64,000 bases of DNA from JAFDVL01 sp964631865 (lineage in GTDB: Bacteria; Acidobacteriota; Blastocatellia; RBC074): positions 23,847 through 87,846 of the forward strand of contig CAZWAK010000007.1 of NCBI GenBank assembly GCA_964631865.1. Reading direction: 5' to 3'. Positions 59,460 through 64,000 of the stretch are shown here, piece by piece; the first letter of the stretch is position 1; each line of letters opens with the position of its first letter. Under the pieces are notes generated by a model. It worked only from the letters and a program-made list of their open reading frames with translations, was not told the DNA's origin and made no database searches. The position numbers were made by a program, and so were the translations under genes.

Positions 59460-60647
59460 GTGATTTCATCTCAACGCGAGCGATTCAACACCAACTTTTC
59501 TCCCGCGACCTACGAGCAGCTTGTCGCGTCGCTACAGCAAACAACCGGGCTGACCATTGAATTTCGCGTCAGCGAAACGCCCGTTTTTGTCCCGACCGAG
59601 TTGCGGCTGGAAATTCAGCAGGCCACAACTGCGATCAATCACCAACTGCTGAATGCCAACTATCTGAACCTGTCTGACCGCGCGATTCCCGCACGCTTTC
59701 ACGCGCCGCAGCAAACGCCGCATCCGACCTTCATTCAAACCGACTTCGCCGTTGCGCGAGATGAGCACGGACAACTCAAACCCAAACTCGTGGAGTTGCA
59801 GGGCTGCGCTTCCATTCACGCTTTTCAGCTTTTCATTTCGCAGGAATATCAGCGTCATTTCGATTTGCGCGGGTTGTCGTATTTGCTCAACGGGCTGAGC
59901 GATGAAAGCTATCTGACGTTGCTGCGCCGCGCCATTGTCGGGCCACACGCGCCGGAGCAAGTCGTGCTGATGGAGATTGAGCCGGAGTTGCAAAAGACCC
60001 GTCCCGATTTTGTGATGACCGAAAAACTCCTCGGTGTGCCGACAGTAGCGATCAACGATGTCATCAAGCGCGGACGACAATTGTTCTATCATCACGCAGG
60101 CCGTGAGATTCAAATTCAGCGCATCTACAACCGCGTGATCGTGGACGAATTGATGCGGAAAGATGTGCAATTCAATTTTGACTATCGCGATGAACTCGAC
60201 GTTGAATGGGCGGGGCATCCGAATTGGTTCTTTCGCCTGAGCAAGTTTTCGCTGCCGTTTTTGGATCATCCGTCCGTGCCGCGTTCGTGGTTTCTGAGTC
60301 AACTGAGCGAATATCCCAGCGACCTGGAAAACTTCGTGCTCAAACCGTTGTTCTCGTTTGCTGGCAGCGGCGTCAAGGTCAACATCACGCGCGCTGACCT
60401 CGACGCGATCCCGGAAGCCGAGCGCAGCGATTATTTGTTAATGGAAAAGATTTTTTATGCGCCTGTGATTCAAACACCGGACGAACCGAGCAAAGTGGAA
60501 ATCCGCGTGATGTCCATTTGGCCGGACGATGAGCCGGAGCCGATTCCGACCCTGTTGCTGGGGCGGATGAGCAAAGGTGCGATGATGGGCGTGGACTTCA
60601 ATAAAAACAAAACCTGGGTCGGCTCCACCGCCTGTTTCTTTGCCTGA
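59460..60647 (+). CDS. ATP-grasp-like protein of unknown substrate
   Basis: This is a cytosolic 395-residue protein. The start is GTG with GGAG upstream. The C-terminal half has the ATP-grasp pattern: FVLKPLFSFAGSGVKVNI (Lys and glycine-rich loop), LLMEKIFYAPV (Glu), SKVEIRVMSIW (Arg) and GVDFNKNKTW (metal-binding Asp/Asn). The N-terminal half has KLVELQGCASIHAFQLF and DFVMTEKLLGVPTVAI. ATP-grasp enzymes join a carboxylate to an amine or thiol using ATP. The substrate is unknown. It overlaps ruvX by one base, so it is the first gene of a three-gene unit with ruvX and mltG; that grouping may reflect cell-wall work or chance. Confidence 0.6.
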   Translation: MISSQRERFNTNFSPATYEQLVASLQQTTGLTIEFRVSETPVFVPTELRLEIQQATTAINHQLLNANYLNLSDRAIPARFHAPQQTPHPTFIQTDFAVARDEHGQLKPKLVELQGCASIHAFQLFISQEYQRHFDLRGLSYLLNGLSDESYLTLLRRAIVGPHAPEQVVLMEIEPELQKTRPDFVMTEKLLGVPTVAINDVIKRGRQLFYHHAGREIQIQRIYNRVIVDELMRKDVQFNFDYRDELDVEWAGHPNWFFRLSKFSLPFLDHPSVPRSWFLSQLSEYPSDLENFVLKPLFSFAGSGVKVNITRADLDAIPEAERSDYLLMEKIFYAPVIQTPDEPSKVEIRVMSIWPDDEPEPIPTLLLGRMSKGAMMGVDFNKNKTWVGSTACFFA

Positions 60648-61063
60648 TGAGAGCGATGGCGATTGATTATGGCACGAAGGCCATTGGCGTGGCGATTTCG
60701 GATGAATTGCGTTTGACCGCGCGACCATTGACGACGATTCGCCGTCGCCGTCAAAGCCGCAACCAAATCATCGCGCAAATCAAAGCGTTGCTCGAAGAAT
60801 ACGAGGCGGCGGAATTGATCGTCGGCTTGCCGCTGAGACTGGACGGCACGATAGGCGATGCCGCCGAACGCATCAACGCTTTTATCGCCGAATTGCAAAA
60901 AGTGATTTCCGTTCCGGTTATTGTGCAAGACGAGCGATTGACTTCATACGAGGCGGACGAGATGATGCGCGAGCTTGGTTTCGACCAACGCCAGCGCAAG
61001 GAAAAATCCGACGAGTACGCCGCCGCCATTATTTTGCGAGAGTATCTTCAGTCCCACCACTAA
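60647..61063 (+). CDS. ruvX: RuvX/YqgF-family putative Holliday junction resolvase
   Basis: This 138-residue RNase-H-fold protein starts MRAMAIDYGTKAIGVAISDE, with the family's first catalytic Asp in AIDYG. LIVGLPLRLDGTIGDAAERI and VIVQDERLTSYEADEMMREL carry the other conserved blocks, and KSDEYAAAIILREYL the last Asp. The protein is thought to act in 16S pre-rRNA end processing and possibly in Holliday junction cleavage. The ATG shares the last A of the preceding TGA, and mltG follows after 15 bp, the usual ruvX-mltG neighbour order in many bacteria. Confidence 0.93.
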   Translation: MRAMAIDYGTKAIGVAISDELRLTARPLTTIRRRRQSRNQIIAQIKALLEEYEAAELIVGLPLRLDGTIGDAAERINAFIAELQKVISVPVIVQDERLTSYEADEMMRELGFDQRQRKEKSDEYAAAIILREYLQSHH

Positions 61064-61078
61064 AACCATCGAACGATC

Positions 61079-62176
61079 ATGCAACTAACTTCAACACGAA
61101 AAAAACTACTGCTCGGACTTGTGTCTGTGGTGGGTTTGCTTTTAGTGCTGCTGACTATCGGCGGCTTCTGGCTCAACAGTCAGGTCAAAAAACCATTCGC
61201 GCACAACGCCGCTGAAAAAATCATCACGATCCCGCCGAAAAGCAGCACGAGCGCGATCCTCGCCAAGCTGCATCAAGAAGGCGTGCTCAGCCGTCCGACC
61301 GCCGTTGCGTGGTGGCTCAGAACCTTCGGGCGCGGCAAAGTGCTCAAGACCGGCGACTATCAATTCGATTCGCCCATCGCGCCGTTGCAAGTGATTGACA
61401 AGCTCGTGCGCGCCGACGTGGCCACGCGCAAGATCACGATTCCCGAAGGCTACAATCAATGGGAGATTGCCGAAAAATTGGCCGCGTCGTTGCCCGGTAT
61501 GAAAGAGCCTATGCCTGCGAGCCGCGACGAACTCTTACCACTCTTCAAAAACACGAAGCTCATCGCTGATCTCGACCCCAAAGCGACCGACCTCGAAGGC
61601 TATCTCTTCCCCGACACCTACGAATACGCGACCACCACCACGCGCGCCCAACTCGTCGAAGCGATGGTCAAACGGTTCCGCAAAATCTACACGCCGGAAC
61701 TGATGAGTCAGGCACACACGATGGGGATGAACACGCGCCAAATCATCACGATGGCCTCGCTCATTGAGAAAGAAGCCAAAGTGGACAAGGATCGGGAATT
61801 GATTTCGCAGGTCTATCATAAGCGTTTGAAATTGGGGATGAATCTGGCGTGTGATCCGACGGTGATTTATGCCGCGATTTTAGCGGGCAAGTACAAATGG
61901 AACGGCACCATTTATCGCAGCGATTTGGAGCGGGATTCGCCCTACAACACCTACAAACGTTCGGGCATGCCGCCCGGCCCCATCGCTTCGCCGGGCAAAC
62001 GCGCGATTGAAGCGGCGCTGAATCCCGCGCCCACAGACTATCTGTTTTTTGTCGTAGATGGCGTCAAGCGCGACGGCTCGCACATCTTTACCACCAACGG
62101 AGCCGATCACGAAAAAGCCGTTGCCGCCTATCGGCAAATGGAGCGCGACCAACAAGCCCAACCGCAAAACAAATAA
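61079..62176 (+). CDS. mltG: Endolytic murein transglycosylase
   Basis: MltG cuts nascent glycan strands at the inner membrane and helps set strand length. MQLTSTRKKLLLGLVSVVGL begins a single N-terminal membrane helix; LysM-like and YceG domains follow. IASLIEKEAKVDKDRELISQ-type sequence (here ASLIEKEAKVDKDRELISQ) has the catalytic Glu, and VYHKRLKLGMNLACDPTVIY, RSDLERDSPYNTYKRSGMPP and GPIASPGKRAIEAALNPAPT are conserved YceG blocks. The length of 365 is standard. It is the last gene of the ATP-grasp-ruvX-mltG unit. Confidence 0.95.
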   Translation: MQLTSTRKKLLLGLVSVVGLLLVLLTIGGFWLNSQVKKPFAHNAAEKIITIPPKSSTSAILAKLHQEGVLSRPTAVAWWLRTFGRGKVLKTGDYQFDSPIAPLQVIDKLVRADVATRKITIPEGYNQWEIAEKLAASLPGMKEPMPASRDELLPLFKNTKLIADLDPKATDLEGYLFPDTYEYATTTTRAQLVEAMVKRFRKIYTPELMSQAHTMGMNTRQIITMASLIEKEAKVDKDRELISQVYHKRLKLGMNLACDPTVIYAAILAGKYKWNGTIYRSDLERDSPYNTYKRSGMPPGPIASPGKRAIEAALNPAPTDYLFFVVDGVKRDGSHIFTTNGADHEKAVAAYRQMERDQQAQPQNK

Positions 62177-62307
62177 GCGAAGAACAGGAACGAGCAGGAT
62201 TTCATCGCTACTAAGCCCGTCTGTGGATGAAATCCTGCTCTTCGTTGGCTCGTCGCGTCCCTACCGGTTACTCCTCATCACGAGCCAATCTGGGCGAACC
62301 AATCGGG

Positions 62308-62673
62308 TCATGGCTTGGCCGATTTCATAGACATCACCAGCAACGATTTGGCGACCGGCGGATCAGACGCCGCGTCCAGTTCGTACATCACGCGATCCCC
62401 AGCCTTGACCTCCCTCAACGCAATGTCCTTGCCGTCTTTGGTGATCTTCGTCGTCGGGCCAATGGACAAGGTCTTTTCGGCCCCCTTCTCGTCCTTCAAC
62501 GCCAACTCGCTCTTGGCCGTATCCACAGCAACGACTTTGGCCATCTGCCTGGGTGGAGCATCCTGCGAGGCTGCACCGCTGATGATTGCTGTGTGTGTGG
62601 TTGCGTGAGTGGTCGTCCAGCAGATCAGCGTTGCCAGAAACAACGCCGCACTGGTTAGCACATACTTCTTCAT
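62308..62673 (-). CDS. Small exported protein of unknown function
   Basis: GGGAGG lies seven bases before the ATG at 62673, and the upstream part of the longer frame is not coding. The 121-residue product has signal MKKYVLTSAALFLATLICWT and a mature part of about 95 residues in beta-strands (MAKVVAVDTAKSELALKDEK, KTLSIGPTTKITKDGKDIAL, REVKAGDRVMYELDA), resembling small periplasmic OB-fold proteins of the DUF5666/CusF-like style. Exact family and ligand are unknown. It is convergent with mltG, with a 131-bp gap and no strong terminator between. Confidence 0.7.
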   Translation of the reverse strand: MKKYVLTSAALFLATLICWTTTHATTHTAIISGAASQDAPPRQMAKVVAVDTAKSELALKDEKGAEKTLSIGPTTKITKDGKDIALREVKAGDRVMYELDAASDPPVAKSLLVMSMKSAKP

Positions 62674-63089
62674 AAAATTTCCTCCCTGAAATTTTTTATT
62701 CTGGCTGTGGGCGGATGACGGTCTGCCGCACAGCTTGGAAACTGCCGCGAAGGTGCTTCTTCGCCACAGCGCGAAATGCCCACACCACGAAAGCGCGCAT
62801 ACATGTGCTGACACGTATGCTGCTCCGACCTCACATCGGATTCCTCTTCGTGGTGTGGTTGGGGATGCTGATTTGAAGTGCAAGCCGCGTGCCGCTGCCG
62901 TGTTGAAGGACGCAACTGACAGCAGTCAATATGAATTAAACTGCCGCAGACATTTTTCGTTAAAGCCCCACGCACGCACAATTCGGTAAGAATTGCACAA
63001 TTGGCTATGTAAAAATTTCTCGTTGGGAATGACTGCGAGGAGAAATGAAGAGGCAGCGCAGAGATGATTGCTACACGGCCTCCTCACGA
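62674..63089. other. Intergenic region with two inverted arms
   Basis: No gene is convincing in this 416-bp gap. Two 12-bp arms CCACACCACGAA (62780-62791) and TTCGTGGTGTGG (62847-62858) are exact reverse complements, 55 bases apart. Near 62980-63005 the sequence AATTGTGC occurs twice as a direct repeat on the minus strand, possibly in the control region of the small exported protein. Confidence 0.45.
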
Positions 63090-64000
63090 TTACGCATTGG
63101 CGAGTTCTTTCATCGAAGCCACGACCGCTTCCGTAAATTCCATCGTGCTGGCCGTGCCACCGAGGTCTTTCGTGCGAATGTCTTTCGTCGCTAAGGTGTG
63201 AATCAAGGCTTTCTCAATCAACGCCGCCGCGTCACGTTCCTGCAAATAGCGCAGCATCAAAATCGCCGATTGCAGCATCGCCGTCGGGTTCGCAATGCCC
63301 ATGCCAGCGATGTCGGGCGCGCTTCCATGCACAGCTTCAAAGACCGCGCCAAGCTCGCCAATATTGGCTCCGGGGACGATGCCGAGTCCACCGACCAAAC
63401 CTGCGGCCAAATCTGAAATGATGTCGCCGTATAAATTTTCGAGCAACAACACATCGAACTGCTGCGGGCGCATCACAAGCTGCATACAAGCGTTGTCCAC
63501 GATTTTGTCATCGGCGGCAATCTCAGGATGTTCCGCTGCAACCTTGCGAAAACAGTCCAGAAACAAACCATCTGAAAGTTTCATGATGTTCGCTTTGTGA
63601 ATCGCTGTGACTTTCTTGCGGCCTTCCTGTTTCGCGTAATCGAAGGCAAATTTCGCAATGCGCGTCGAAGCCTTTTCGGTGATGACCTTGATGCTTTCGA
63701 CGACGCCGGGCACGACAACGTGTTCCAAACCCGAATACAAATCCTCCGTGTTTTCACGCACGACGACCAAATCCAATTCGCCAAACGGTGTCTTGACGCC
63801 CGGCAGCGAACGCACCGGACGCAAGTTCGCGTACAAATCCAGCGTCTTCCGCAGTCGGACATTCACGCTCGCAAAGCCGGAACCAACTGGCGTCGTGAGC
63901 GGCCCTTTCAGCGCCACGCGATTTTGTCGGATCGAATCCAGCACCGGCTGCGGCAACGGATCGCCAAAGCGCGACAACGCTTCCGCGCCCGCGACGAAGC
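63090..64000 (-). CDS. NAD-dependent isocitrate dehydrogenase-type beta-decarboxylating dehydrogenase, incomplete
   Basis: The protein runs off the right edge; about 303 residues are visible, beginning in AGAEALSRFGDPLPQPVLDS. VVVRENTEDLYSGLEHVVVP is the substrate-binding signature of NAD-type isocitrate dehydrogenase rather than LeuB, and TAIHKANIMKLSDGLFLDCF and VDNACMQLVMRPQQFDVLLL are conserved, with LLENLYGDIISDLAAGLVGG and EAVHGSAPDIAGMGIANPTA. The family oxidises and decarboxylates isocitrate to 2-oxoglutarate. Homoisocitrate or isopropylmalate activity is a minor alternative. The stop at 63090 is followed by a 416-bp gap. Confidence 0.9.
   Translation of the reverse strand, partial: FVAGAEALSRFGDPLPQPVLDSIRQNRVALKGPLTTPVGSGFASVNVRLRKTLDLYANLRPVRSLPGVKTPFGELDLVVVRENTEDLYSGLEHVVVPGVVESIKVITEKASTRIAKFAFDYAKQEGRKKVTAIHKANIMKLSDGLFLDCFRKVAAEHPEIAADDKIVDNACMQLVMRPQQFDVLLLENLYGDIISDLAAGLVGGLGIVPGANIGELGAVFEAVHGSAPDIAGMGIANPTAMLQSAILMLRYLQERDAAALIEKALIHTLATKDIRTKDLGGTASTMEFTEAVVASMKELANA

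Overview
The window most resembles a chromosome segment from an Acidobacteriota bacterium, possibly class Blastocatellia. The lineage is inferred from family content: two very large Oar-type TonB-dependent receptors with an N-terminal carboxypeptidase-regulatory-like domain, a fused aroDE gene, and many exported proteins without close named families. Most of the window has moderately high GC. A block at about 36.5-43.5 kb is clearly AT-richer: one 60-base line near 41.3 kb counts 21 G/C against 36 for a line near 46.7 kb. No rRNA, tRNA or CRISPR array was seen; the one clear RNA gene is tmRNA.

Left part (1-31.7 kb): the start of murI, a tmRNA gene with its own promoter, aroDE, a lysA-type decarboxylase, a GntR regulator and an exported protein. 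Next comes a 1.4 kb strip of decayed genes (alpha/beta hydrolase, MetE-like and aldehyde dehydrogenase pieces) leading into a CaiB-type CoA transferase. Two TonB-dependent receptors flank a series of stand-alone genes: a secreted glycosidase-like protein with PA14, a GMC oxidoreductase, a 2OG-Fe(II) oxygenase, a universal stress protein, an FMN split-barrel protein, a coiled-coil protein, a PilZ protein and two micro membrane proteins. DDAH, a secreted sialidase, murQ and a GlcNAc-kinase-type ATPase follow, suggesting amino-sugar salvage; then come LysR, a glycine-zipper exported protein and a cyclase-family protein.

Middle (31.7-57.3 kb): a continuous minus-strand surface-polysaccharide cluster of 20 genes. 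In transcription order it is an O-antigen ligase/polymerase, Wza, a Wzc tyrosine kinase, a flippase, a GT4, a CapK-like ligase, two GT4s, rfbC, rfbB, rfbA, a second flippase, a methyltransferase, a GT4, a Wzy-like membrane protein, a methyltransferase, a GT4, AsnB, a GT4 and WecA. It looks like two parallel modules (flippase plus two GT4 types), the second AT-rich, with poly-G tracts in two genes and two genes whose expected N-termini lack ATG/GTG/TTG starts. rfbD is absent from the window.

Right part (57.3-64 kb): a promoter with a 0.46 kb leader before an exported protein of unknown function, then an ATP-grasp-like protein, RuvX and MltG in one operon, a small exported protein, and an NAD-isocitrate-dehydrogenase-type gene cut by the right edge.

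The least explained structure is a set of dispersed inverted repeats (three or four families). Several start within 0-6 bp of a stop codon, and in one family the stem arms are conserved while the apical loop is not.
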